DNA from: CAZEFK01 sp964511405
GTDB lineage: Bacteria; Pseudomonadota; Alphaproteobacteria; Elsterales; Elsteraceae
Direction of reading: 5' to 3'
DNA: 11,514 nt
NCBI GenBank assembly: GCA_964511405.1
Contig: CAZEFK010000222.1
Coordinates: 1-11,514, forward strand
How positions within the stretch are numbered: the stretch's first letter is position 1; the number at the start of each line of letters is the position of its first letter. Positions 1 through 6,694 of this stretch are shown here, piece after piece. A model generated the notes under the pieces. That model did not search any database, was not told the origin of the DNA, and worked only from the letters and a program-made list of their open reading frames with translations. The position numbers and the translations under genes were made by a program.

Positions 1-1
1 G

Positions 2-469
2 GCCGCCGCGGCGCAGCCGCTATCGGCGGCCCGCGACCGGCCCTGGCGGCTGCTGACCGGGCCGATGATGCCCGCCGCCGACGCCGCCCGCGTCTTCGCC
101 GCCGCCGGGCCCGGGATCACGGTCGAGCGGCATCGGTCCGATGTCACCGCCTTGCTCGCCGCCGCCGAACTGTCGATCAGCCAAGCCGGCTACAACACCG
201 TCCTCGATCTGCTGCGCGCCGGGCCGCGGGCGGTGCTCGTGCCGTTCGCCGCCCCCGGCGAAACCGAGCAGACCCGACGCGCCGAATTGCTGGCCGCCGA
301 CGGCCGCGCGGTGCTGGTGCCGGAGGCCGGACTGGACGCGGCGGCACTGGCCGCCGCGGTCGACCGCGCTCTCGCCGGGCCGCCGCCGCCGCCTTGGCCG
401 GTCGACCTGGAAGGCGCGGCCCGGACCGGCGAGATCCTGCGCCAGGCCGCCGAAGGACGCCGCCGATGA
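2..469 (+). CDS. MurG-like glycosyltransferase (COG4671 type), 3' part only
   Basis: The frame is open from the left edge, so the 5' end lies outside the window; 155 codons plus TGA remain. The visible part looks like the C-terminal nucleotide-sugar-binding half of a GT-B fold, glycosyltransferase family 28 / MurG-like enzyme. The key stretch is SISQAGYNTVLDLLRAG followed by AVLVPFA and ETEQTRRAELLA, the pattern of donor-binding loops in MurG and in the COG4671 'predicted glycosyltransferase' group. It would transfer a sugar from a nucleotide donor to an unknown acceptor, in the cytoplasm or at the inner membrane. The last bases overlap the start of the next gene (ATGA), so the two are probably translated together. 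The exact substrate cannot be read from this fragment, but the family call is fairly firm. Confidence 0.8.
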   Translation, partial: AAAAQPLSAARDRPWRLLTGPMMPAADAARVFAAAGPGITVERHRSDVTALLAAAELSISQAGYNTVLDLLRAGPRAVLVPFAAPGETEQTRRAELLAADGRAVLVPEAGLDAAALAAAVDRALAGPPPPPWPVDLEGAARTGEILRQAAEGRRR

Positions 470-1218
470 CCTGGGAGGCACTGCAGGCCGAGCTCGATGC
501 CTGGGCCGCATCGGGCGCGGTCGCCACCCTGTGGTGGCGCGACGACGATGCCGTGGCACCGACACCAGCGCTCGACCGCCTGCTGGCCGTGGCCCGCGGC
601 CTGCCGATCGCGTTGGCCGTGGTGCCGGCCGGCGCGGTCGCGGCGCTGGCGGCGCTGCCGCCGTCGGTCACCGTGGTCCAGCATGGCTGGCGCCACCACA
701 ACCACCGGCCTGCCGGCGAGAAGGCGGCGGAATACGCGCTCGACCGCCCCGTCGCCGCGATGGCCGAGGAGCTGGCGGCCGGCTGGGCCCGGCTCCGGGC
801 GCTGGGCCTGGACCCGGCGCCGATGCTGGTCCCGCCCTGGAACCGCATCGATCCGGCCGTGGTCACGGCGCTGCCGGCGCTGGGCTACCAGGCGCTGTCG
901 ACCTTCGGGCCGGCCCCCGCCCTCCCGGCCGGGCTGCGCCCGCTCAACGCCCATGTCGACCCGATCGCCTGGAAGGCCGGCGGCCGCTTCATCGGCACGG
1001 ACCGGGCGCTGGAGCGCCTGGTCCGGCACTTGGCCGCCCGGCGCAGCGGCGCCGTGCCGCGGCACGAAGCCACCGGCCTGCTCACTCATCACCTGGTCCA
1101 CCCGCCCGGCCTGTGGTCGTTCCTGGACGAGCTGGTCCAGGCAACCGCCGCCCATCCGGCCGTCCAATGGCTGGACATGGCGGCTCTGCTGGCGCGCGGC
1201 GACGCAGCGGGCGGTTGA
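466..1218 (+). CDS. Polysaccharide deacetylase-like (NodB-fold) protein
   Basis: A 250-residue protein. The ATG at 466 is chosen because it overlaps the previous stop as ATGA and has GAAGGA 8 nt upstream; a longer in-frame start at 394 would lie deep inside the glycosyltransferase. NodB/CE4-like marks are visible: WWRDDDAV near residues 23-30 (catalytic/metal aspartates), HGWRHHNH at 73-80 (H73 and H77 forming the HxxxH metal pair), VPPWNRID at 122-129 in the place of the usual RxPxG motif, and THHLVH at 207-212 (motif-5 histidine). No signal peptide or membrane segment is seen, so it may act in the cytoplasm. Pairing with a glycosyltransferase suggests removal of an acetyl or similar group from a sugar conjugate made by its neighbour. 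The substrate is unknown, and motif 3 is non-canonical, so activity on true polysaccharide is uncertain. Confidence 0.75.
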   Translation: MTWEALQAELDAWAASGAVATLWWRDDDAVAPTPALDRLLAVARGLPIALAVVPAGAVAALAALPPSVTVVQHGWRHHNHRPAGEKAAEYALDRPVAAMAEELAAGWARLRALGLDPAPMLVPPWNRIDPAVVTALPALGYQALSTFGPAPALPAGLRPLNAHVDPIAWKAGGRFIGTDRALERLVRHLAARRSGAVPRHEATGLLTHHLVHPPGLWSFLDELVQATAAHPAVQWLDMAALLARGDAAGG

Positions 1219-1220
1219 CC

Positions 1221-1253
1221 CGGCGCGGCAAGGATGGCAATCGTGCCGCGCCG
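1221..1253 (+). terminator. Strong hairpin after the deacetylase gene (possible terminator)
   Basis: CGGCGCGGCA (1221-1230) and TGCCGCGCCG (1244-1253) form a perfect 10-bp stem around a 13-nt loop, beginning 2 nt after the deacetylase stop codon. There is no T-run after the stem, so classic intrinsic termination is not shown. It could stop or weaken read-through into copC, or protect a 3' end. The structure is seen; its function is inferred. Confidence 0.5.
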
Positions 1254-1297
1254 ATCGCTCCCGCCCGGCGCCTGAACCAGTCCTTTGCAGGTCCCCG

Positions 1298-1654
1298 ATG
1301 TCTCTGCGCCTGCTCGCGGCCGCCACGGCCGGCGCGCTAGCGGCCTTTACCGCCGACGCCTTCGCCCACGCCATCGTCGTCGCGTCCACGCCCGCTGCCC
1401 ACGCGACCGTCGCCGGCCCCGCCGCCGACATCTCGGTCCGCTTCAACAGCCGAATCGATCCCAGGCGCTCCGTGCTGCGCCTGGTCGGGCCCAAGGGCGC
1501 GGTCCAGCCCCTGGCCTTCCAGGCCGACGATCCGCCGGTGGCGCTGACCGCCAAGGCGACCGGCCTCGGCGCCGGCGCCTGGCAGATCTACTGGCAGGTG
1601 CTGTCGGTCGACGGCCACATCACGCGCGGCTACATCCCCTTCTCGGTCCGCTAG
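1298..1654 (+). CDS. copC: CopC-like periplasmic copper-binding protein
   Basis: A 118-residue precursor. Residues 1-23 form a signal peptide (hydrophobic core, then ADAFA before the cut), leaving a mature protein that begins with His24. CopC proteins bind Cu(II) through the free N-terminal histidine plus an Asp-x-His pair near the C-terminus; here the pair is D105-G-H107 in VDGHITRG. Other family marks are STPAAHATV near 30-38, VRFNSRID near 47-54 and the final GYIPFSVR strand. It would hold copper in the periplasm and hand it to CopD. The methionine-rich Cu(I) site of plasmid-borne CopC is absent, as in most chromosomal Cu(II)-only forms. The ATG at 1298 gives a complete signal peptide, with a weak AGG upstream. 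copD follows after 8 nt. The identification is secure; the symbol is by family. Confidence 0.9.
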   Translation: MSLRLLAAATAGALAAFTADAFAHAIVVASTPAAHATVAGPAADISVRFNSRIDPRRSVLRLVGPKGAVQPLAFQADDPPVALTAKATGLGAGAWQIYWQVLSVDGHITRGYIPFSVR

Positions 1655-1662
1655 CGGCCGGC

Positions 1663-3309
1663 ATGGCGCTGCTGATCGACATCTTCGGCTTCCTGACCGT
1701 CATCCTGCATGGCCTGAGCCTCGTCGCCCGGTCGCTCGCCATCGGCGGCACCGCATTCCTGGCCGGCCTGGCGGTGCCGCTGGCGCCGGCCCTCGGGCCG
1801 CTCGGCCCGCGGCTGGTCCGCAGCACCCGGCGCTGGACCGGCTGGAGCGCCGTTGCCTTGCTGCTGCTGGTCGGATCCAGCCTGGCCGTGGAGGTCGCGG
1901 TGCTGGTGCAGACCGTCGATCTGCCGGTCCTGACGGCGCTCGGTGCCGGCTTCGCGCGCGCCGACCTGGTCGAGATCGCCGCCGCCCTGGCCCTCGTCGT
2001 GCTGGCCTGGTCGGGAGCCGGGCCCTGGGTGCTGCTGGCGTTGTCCGCGGTGATGCTGGCCAGCGCGGCCCTGACCAGCCATGCCGCGGCCCAGCCCGAG
2101 GGCCAGCTGCCGCTGACCCTGACCACCGCCGCCCATCAGCTGGGCGCGGCGATCTGGATCGGCGGCATCCCCTATTTCCTGATCGGCCTGGCCGGGGCCC
2201 GCGACGGCGTCGCCTGGCGGCTGATCGGCAAGCGCTTCAGCCAGATGTCGATGCTGGGCGTGGGGCTGATCACGGTGGCCGGCCTGATCATGTGCTGGGT
2301 GTTCATCGGCAGCGCCGATGCCATCTGGGGCACTGCCTATGGGGTGATGGTGTCGACCAAGGTGCTGCTGTTCCTGGGCCTGCTCGGCCTGGGCTACGGC
2401 AATTTCCGGCTGGTCGAGCGCCTGCGCCGGGATCCCGCGACACCGATCGTGCGGCTCAAGCGCTTCGCCGAGGTCGAGATCGGCGTCGGCATCACCGTGC
2501 TGTTCGCCGCCGCGTCGATCACCTCGCTGCCCGCGGCCAAGGACCTGGTCCAGGACCGCGTGCCGCTGGCCGCGATCGGCGAGCGGCTGATGCCGGAATG
2601 GCCGCGCCTGACCAGCCCCGACCACGACACCCTGGCGATCCCGGCGCTGCAGGCCGAGCTCGACCGCCAGGCCGCCGCCGCCGGCACCGCGGCGCCGCCG
2701 GCGTTCGTGCCCGGCGCCGGCCTGCCGCCCCCCAACCAGGCCTCGGATATCGCCTGGTCGGAATACAACCACCATTGGTCGGGCATCCTGGTCCTGCTGA
2801 TCGGCTTGCTGGCGCTGGCCGAGCGGACGGGCAAGGCGCCCTGGGCCCGGCACTGGCCGCTGCTGTTCCTGGCGCTCGCCGGCTTCCTGCTGGTGCGCTC
2901 GGATCCCGAGACCTGGCCGCTCGGCGACATCGGATTCTTCGAGAGCTTCCGCGATCCCGAGGTCACGCAGCACCGCGTCTTCGTTCTGGTGATCGTGGCG
3001 TTCGGCCTGTTCGAGTGGATGGTGCGGACGGGACGGCTACGCTCGGCGCGGGCGGGGCTGGTGTTCCCGCTGCTGACGGCGGTCGGCGGCGGGCTGCTGC
3101 TCGCTCACTCGCACAGCCTGGGCAATGTCCGCCAGGAACTGCTGATCGAGGTGACCCACGTGCCGCTGGCGGTCTTCGGCGTCGCCGCCGGCTGGGCACG
3201 CTGGCTGGAGCTGCGGCTGCCCGGACGCGGCGGGCGGATCGCGGCCTGGGTCTGGCCGTTGTGCTTCGCGCTGATCGGCGTGTCCCTGCTGCTCTACCGG
3301 GAGGCCTAG
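1663..3309 (+). CDS. copD: CopD family membrane protein with extra His-rich C-terminal membrane domain
   Basis: A 548-residue polytopic inner-membrane protein. Residues 1 to about 295 match the CopD family: about eight hydrophobic segments, with TSHAAAQ (H140) and AAHQLGAAIWIGG (H158) marking the conserved histidines. A soluble, proline- and alanine-rich loop lies at about 296-366. Residues about 367-548 add further membrane segments with histidines in NHHW (370-371), TQHR (437), HSHS (482, 484) and THVPL (499). CopD proteins act with CopC in copper import to the cytoplasm or to cuproenzymes; the extra domain could form a second metal or heme site. The gene is longer than minimal CopD proteins (about 300 residues), though extended forms of this kind appear familiar from other proteobacteria. 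It begins 8 nt after copC and ends 3 nt before hpnN, so one transcript is likely. The ribosome-binding site is weak, which suggests coupled translation. Confidence 0.88.
   Translation: MALLIDIFGFLTVILHGLSLVARSLAIGGTAFLAGLAVPLAPALGPLGPRLVRSTRRWTGWSAVALLLLVGSSLAVEVAVLVQTVDLPVLTALGAGFARADLVEIAAALALVVLAWSGAGPWVLLALSAVMLASAALTSHAAAQPEGQLPLTLTTAAHQLGAAIWIGGIPYFLIGLAGARDGVAWRLIGKRFSQMSMLGVGLITVAGLIMCWVFIGSADAIWGTAYGVMVSTKVLLFLGLLGLGYGNFRLVERLRRDPATPIVRLKRFAEVEIGVGITVLFAAASITSLPAAKDLVQDRVPLAAIGERLMPEWPRLTSPDHDTLAIPALQAELDRQAAAAGTAAPPAFVPGAGLPPPNQASDIAWSEYNHHWSGILVLLIGLLALAERTGKAPWARHWPLLFLALAGFLLVRSDPETWPLGDIGFFESFRDPEVTQHRVFVLVIVAFGLFEWMVRTGRLRSARAGLVFPLLTAVGGGLLLAHSHSLGNVRQELLIEVTHVPLAVFGVAAGWARWLELRLPGRGGRIAAWVWPLCFALIGVSLLLYREA
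3299..3304 (+). promoter_or_regulatory. Ribosome-binding site deciding the hpnN GTG start
   Basis: GGGAGG lies inside the last codons of copD, 8 nt before the GTG at 3313. It supports this non-ATG start and indicates translational coupling of copD and hpnN. Confidence 0.7.
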
Positions 3310-3312
3310 GCG

Positions 3313-5880
3313 GTGCTGGGGCTCCTGGTCCGGATCGTCGATGCCTGCGGCCGGCGCGCCTGGCTGGTGGCGCTGGCAGCCCTGCTGCTGGTCGCCGGAT
3401 CCGTGCTGGTGATCCAGCAGCGCCTGGGCGTCGACACCGATACCGACAACCTGATCTCGCCCCAGGTGCCCTGGCGCCGGGCCGAGGCGGCGCTGGACAA
3501 GGCCTTCCCGCAGAACACCGACACCTTGGCCGTCGTCATCGACGGCGCCACCCCGGGCGTGATCGAGGACGCCGCCGAGGCGCTGACCCAAGCGCTGCGC
3601 AAGCGGCCCGACCGGTTCCGCTATGTCTACCGGCCCGATGGCGGGCCGTTCTTCGCCAAGAACGGCATCCTGTACCTGTCGACGGCAGAGGTGCAGAGCG
3701 TCGCCGACCAGATGATCGCGGCGCAGCCGCTGATCGGCACGGTCAATGCCGATCCCACCGCGCGCGGCCTCATGACCTCGCTCGGGCTGGCGCTGGAAGG
3801 CGTCAAGCAGGGCGAGATGCCGATCGCCGAATTCGCCCATTCGCTGGGCCCGATCACGGCGGCGATCCGGGCCGGCCTGGCCGGCAAGCCGGCGCTGATC
3901 GCCTGGGAGAACCTGCTGACCGGCCATCAGCCGACGCCCGAGGAGACGCGCAAGTTCATCCTGGTCCAGCCGGTCCTGGACTATGAGGCGCTGGCGCCCG
4001 GTGGCGCCGCCAGCGCCACCATCCGGCAACTGGCCGACACCCTGAAGCTCACGCCGGACCACGGCGTGCGGGTGCGCCTGACCGGCCCGGTGGCGCTGTC
4101 CGACGACGAGTTCTCGACCGTCTCGCAGTCCGCCGGCACCTCGACCGCGCTGTCGGTCGGGCTGGTGATCCTGATCCTGTTCCTGGCGCTGGGGTCATGG
4201 CGGCTGATCGTGCCGATCCTGCTGACCCTGGCCGCCGGGCTGGCCTTGACCACCGCCTTCGCGGCCCTGGCGGTCGGCTCCCTGAACTTGATCTCGATCG
4301 CCTTCGGCGTGCTGTTCATCGGCATCGCCGTCGATTTCAGCATCCAGTTCGGCGTGCGGGCGCGTGACGAGCGGTTCCGCCACGGCACCCTGCCCGTCGC
4401 CCTGCGCCAGACCGCGGCTGCAATCGGCGGACCGCTGGGGCTGGCCGCCCTGTCGACCATGTTGGGCTTCCTGTCCTTCACCCCGACCGACTATTCGGGC
4501 GTGTCGGAGCTGGGGCTGATCGCCGGCACCGGCATGCTGATCGCCTTCGTGCTGAACGTGACCCTGCTGCCGGCCCTGCTGACGCTGTTCAAGCCGCCCG
4601 GCGAGGCCCACCCGGCGGGCTTCGCCTGGGCGGCGCCGGTCGACCGCGTGCTGGTGCGCCATCGGCGCTGGGTGCTTGCCGCGGCCGTCGCGGTCGCCGC
4701 CGGCAGCCTGGCGCTGCTGCCCGGCCTGCGCTTCGACTTCAACCCGTTGAACCTCAAGGATCCGCATACCGAATCGGTCTCGACCATGTTCGAGCTGATC
4801 CGGGATGCCACCACCTCGCCCTTCACTGTCGACGTGCTGACGCCGTCCTTTGCCGACGCCGCCCGCCTGGGCGAGCAGCTATCGGCACGGCCCGAGGTGG
4901 CCCGGGCCGTGTCGATCAGCGACTTCATCCCCGACGATCAGGATTCCAAGCTCGCCATCCTGGCCGACGCCCGCGACCTCATGGGCCCGACGCTGGCGCT
5001 GACCGCGGCCCAACCGCCGCCGACCGACGCCGAACTGGTGGCAACCCTGAACGCCACCCGCGCCAAGCTGCAAGGCCTGCCCAACAAGCCGCCCGCGCTG
5101 GTCGAGTTCGACGCCGCGCTGGGCGACTGGGCGGCCGCGGCGCCCGACGTGCGCGACCGCATCGCCGCAGAGCTGATGACCGGTTGGCCCGAGCGCATGG
5201 CGGCCCTGCGCGCCTCGCTGTCGGCCGAGCGGGTGACCTTGAGCACCCTGCCCGACGACCTGTGGGCGAACTGGGTCGCCGCCGACGGCAGCGCCCGGCT
5301 CGAGGTCTTCCCCAAGGGCAATACCCTGGACAACGCCGTGCTGCGCCGATTCGTCGACGCCGTGCGGGCGATCGCGCCCGATGCCACCGGCTCGGCCGTG
5401 ACCATGCAGGAGAGCGGCCGCACCATCGTGCGCGCCTTCGTGGAGGCCGGCGCCATCGCGCTGGTCGCCATGATCGTGCTGCTGGCCGTGGTCCTGCGCC
5501 GCGCCCGCGACGTCGCGCTGGTGATGGCGCCCCTGCTGCTGGCGGCGATCATGACCGGCGCGATCAGCGTGCTGATCGGGCTGCCGCTCAACTATGCCAA
5601 TGTCATCGCCGTGCCGCTGCTGCTGGGCATCGGCGTGTCCTTCGCCATCTACCTGGTCGCGGCGTGGCGCCAGGGGCGCACCGACCCGCTGCAGTCGCCG
5701 ACGGCCCGCGCGGTGCTGTTCAGCGCCTGCACCACCATGTCGGCGTTCGGCAGCCTCGCGACCTCGCCGCACCGCGGCACCGCCGCCATGGGCACGCTGC
5801 TGGCGATCGCCCTGACCCTGACCCTCGCCGCCACCCTGTTCGTGCTGCCGGCGCTGATGGGACCGCCGCGGCGGCGCTGA
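3313..5880 (+). CDS. hpnN: Hopanoid transporter of the RND/MMPL superfamily, HpnN
   Basis: An 855-residue inner-membrane protein with the duplicated RND layout. Each half has one membrane helix (about 14-34 and 452-470), a large periplasmic domain (about 35-275 and 471-705) and five clustered helices (about 276-425 and 708-849). TM4 of the first half holds FIGIAVDFSIQFG with Asp341, the expected proton-relay acid. The matching position in the second half (GIGVSFAIYLV) is Ser776. Length, the N-terminal VDTDTDNLISP stretch and the hopanoid gene context fit HpnN, which carries hopanoids from the inner to the outer membrane. The GTG start is supported by GGGAGG at 8 nt and directly follows copD. 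Other MMPL lipid exporters are the only real alternative, and the nearby hpnA, hpnB, shc and hpnG make HpnN much more likely. Confidence 0.9.
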   Translation: MLGLLVRIVDACGRRAWLVALAALLLVAGSVLVIQQRLGVDTDTDNLISPQVPWRRAEAALDKAFPQNTDTLAVVIDGATPGVIEDAAEALTQALRKRPDRFRYVYRPDGGPFFAKNGILYLSTAEVQSVADQMIAAQPLIGTVNADPTARGLMTSLGLALEGVKQGEMPIAEFAHSLGPITAAIRAGLAGKPALIAWENLLTGHQPTPEETRKFILVQPVLDYEALAPGGAASATIRQLADTLKLTPDHGVRVRLTGPVALSDDEFSTVSQSAGTSTALSVGLVILILFLALGSWRLIVPILLTLAAGLALTTAFAALAVGSLNLISIAFGVLFIGIAVDFSIQFGVRARDERFRHGTLPVALRQTAAAIGGPLGLAALSTMLGFLSFTPTDYSGVSELGLIAGTGMLIAFVLNVTLLPALLTLFKPPGEAHPAGFAWAAPVDRVLVRHRRWVLAAAVAVAAGSLALLPGLRFDFNPLNLKDPHTESVSTMFELIRDATTSPFTVDVLTPSFADAARLGEQLSARPEVARAVSISDFIPDDQDSKLAILADARDLMGPTLALTAAQPPPTDAELVATLNATRAKLQGLPNKPPALVEFDAALGDWAAAAPDVRDRIAAELMTGWPERMAALRASLSAERVTLSTLPDDLWANWVAADGSARLEVFPKGNTLDNAVLRRFVDAVRAIAPDATGSAVTMQESGRTIVRAFVEAGAIALVAMIVLLAVVLRRARDVALVMAPLLLAAIMTGAISVLIGLPLNYANVIAVPLLLGIGVSFAIYLVAAWRQGRTDPLQSPTARAVLFSACTTMSAFGSLATSPHRGTAAMGTLLAIALTLTLAATLFVLPALMGPPRRR

Positions 5881-5897
5881 GCCAGGTTTGATCGTAT

Positions 5898-5929
5898 CCG
5901 GGTCCCGGCGCAGCGGACCGGGACGCCGG
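5898..5929. terminator. Hairpin between convergent hpnN and the PagL-like gene (likely two-way terminator)
   Basis: CCGG-GTCCCGG (5898-5908) pairs with CCGGGAC-g-CCGG (5918-5929) to give 11 base pairs with one bulged G (5925) and a 9-nt loop. It lies in the 64-nt gap between two genes that run toward each other, the usual place for a shared terminator. No T-run follows on either strand, so efficiency is uncertain. Confidence 0.55.
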
Positions 5930-5944
5930 CATCCGGCATGGACG

Positions 5945-6637
5945 TTAGAATTTGTAGCCGACGCGCATGCCGGCGTTGGTCTCGCCCTGGTTCTTCTTGG
6001 CCAGGCCGGCGTTCGAGATGTGGTCGGCATACACCGACAGCGAGAACGGGCTGTTGAACTGGTAGCCGCCTTCGAGGCTCTCGCGGAACAGGAGATGGCT
6101 GCCCAGCGACTTGCGGTTCGGCGACTGCGAGCGGAGCTTGCCGTCGTTGAGGGCGCCGCCCAGGCTGAAGCCGGCGAACAGCCCATCGCCCTGGCTGACC
6201 ACGTTGTGGACCAGGGTCCACGCCCAGGACGCGCCGAAATAGGCCTGGCTGGTATAGCCGCTGGTGTTGGCCGAGATGCCCAGATGCGGCCGCGGCGCCA
6301 GCAGGACCTTCAGGAAGTCGGGCGAGGCGAACAGCACCTCGGCGTCGATGTCGGCGCCCTTCTCCTTGTGGGTGCCCAGGAACGGCAAGTCGTGATACAG
6401 GACGCCCAGCTTGAGTTCGCTGATGAACGGGTCGCCCGGCTGGGCCACCGGCTGGACCTGCGCCTGCTGAACCGGCGCCGACCGGACCGGCGCTGCCGAC
6501 CGGGCGGAGGGAATCGGCGGGACCGGGCTCCATTCCACTTGGCCCTGTGCCGCCGCCGCGCCGACACCCACCGACAGCACCATCACCGCGCCAGCGCTCA
6601 ACCGACCGACGCCACCAACCAGCGACCGCACGCCCAT
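5945..6637 (-). CDS. PagL-like lipid A deacylase / acyloxyacyl hydrolase, outer-membrane barrel
   Basis: A 230-residue precursor. Residues 1 to about 30 form a signal peptide ending in GAAAA before QGQ. About 33-68 is a Pro/Gln/Ala-rich linker, and about 70-230 is an outer-membrane beta-barrel ending in Phe (VGYKF), a typical BAM recognition end. The motif YADHISNAGL holds His206 and Ser208, the H-x-S catalytic pair of PagL, and NQGET supplies Glu219 near the expected place of the third catalytic residue. PagL-type enzymes remove a 3-O-linked acyl chain from lipid A in the outer membrane. The gene is antisense to its hopanoid neighbours and divergent from hpnA. The start is supported by GGAGAGG 6 nt upstream. 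Family membership is solid (PF09411-type acyloxyacyl hydrolase); which acyl chain it removes is unknown. Confidence 0.85.
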   Translation of the reverse strand: MGVRSLVGGVGRLSAGAVMVLSVGVGAAAAQGQVEWSPVPPIPSARSAAPVRSAPVQQAQVQPVAQPGDPFISELKLGVLYHDLPFLGTHKEKGADIDAEVLFASPDFLKVLLAPRPHLGISANTSGYTSQAYFGASWAWTLVHNVVSQGDGLFAGFSLGGALNDGKLRSQSPNRKSLGSHLLFRESLEGGYQFNSPFSLSVYADHISNAGLAKKNQGETNAGMRVGYKF

Positions 6638-6643
6638 GCCCGA

Positions 6644-6650
6644 CCTCTCC
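6644..6650 (-). promoter_or_regulatory. Ribosome-binding site of the PagL-like gene
   Basis: On the - strand this reads GGAGAGG, 6 nt before the ATG at 6637. It fixes the start within a frame that stays open much further upstream. Confidence 0.65.
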
Positions 6651-6681
6651 CCCGAACCGAACCGCCCCGCTTGCCAGCGGT

Positions 6682-6686
6682 GGAGG
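6682..6686 (+). promoter_or_regulatory. Ribosome-binding site deciding the hpnA GTG start
   Basis: GGAGG lies 8 nt before GTG 6695. The same frame stays open back to 5888 through the antisense deacylase gene, so this site is what places the true start. Confidence 0.65.
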
Positions 6687-6694
6687 CCGCGCGC

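Noticed and set aside
1651..2973. 440-codon open frame on the - strand opposite copD
   Set aside because: Gln/Gly/His-rich shadow of copD codons; no motif or ribosome-binding site.
2292..3986. 564-codon + strand frame overlapping copD and hpnN
   Set aside because: Alternate-frame shadow rich in Arg/Pro/Gly, crossing the copD-hpnN junction without any domain.
4879..6186. 435-codon open frame on the - strand across the hpnN end and the deacylase
   Set aside because: Low-complexity Gln/Gly/Arg/His-rich translation spanning two well-supported genes on different strands; a composition artefact.
5888..6694. Long N-terminal extension of hpnA in the same frame
   Set aside because: It runs antisense through the whole deacylase gene and lacks family similarity; HpnA similarity begins right after GTG 6695, which has its own ribosome-binding site.
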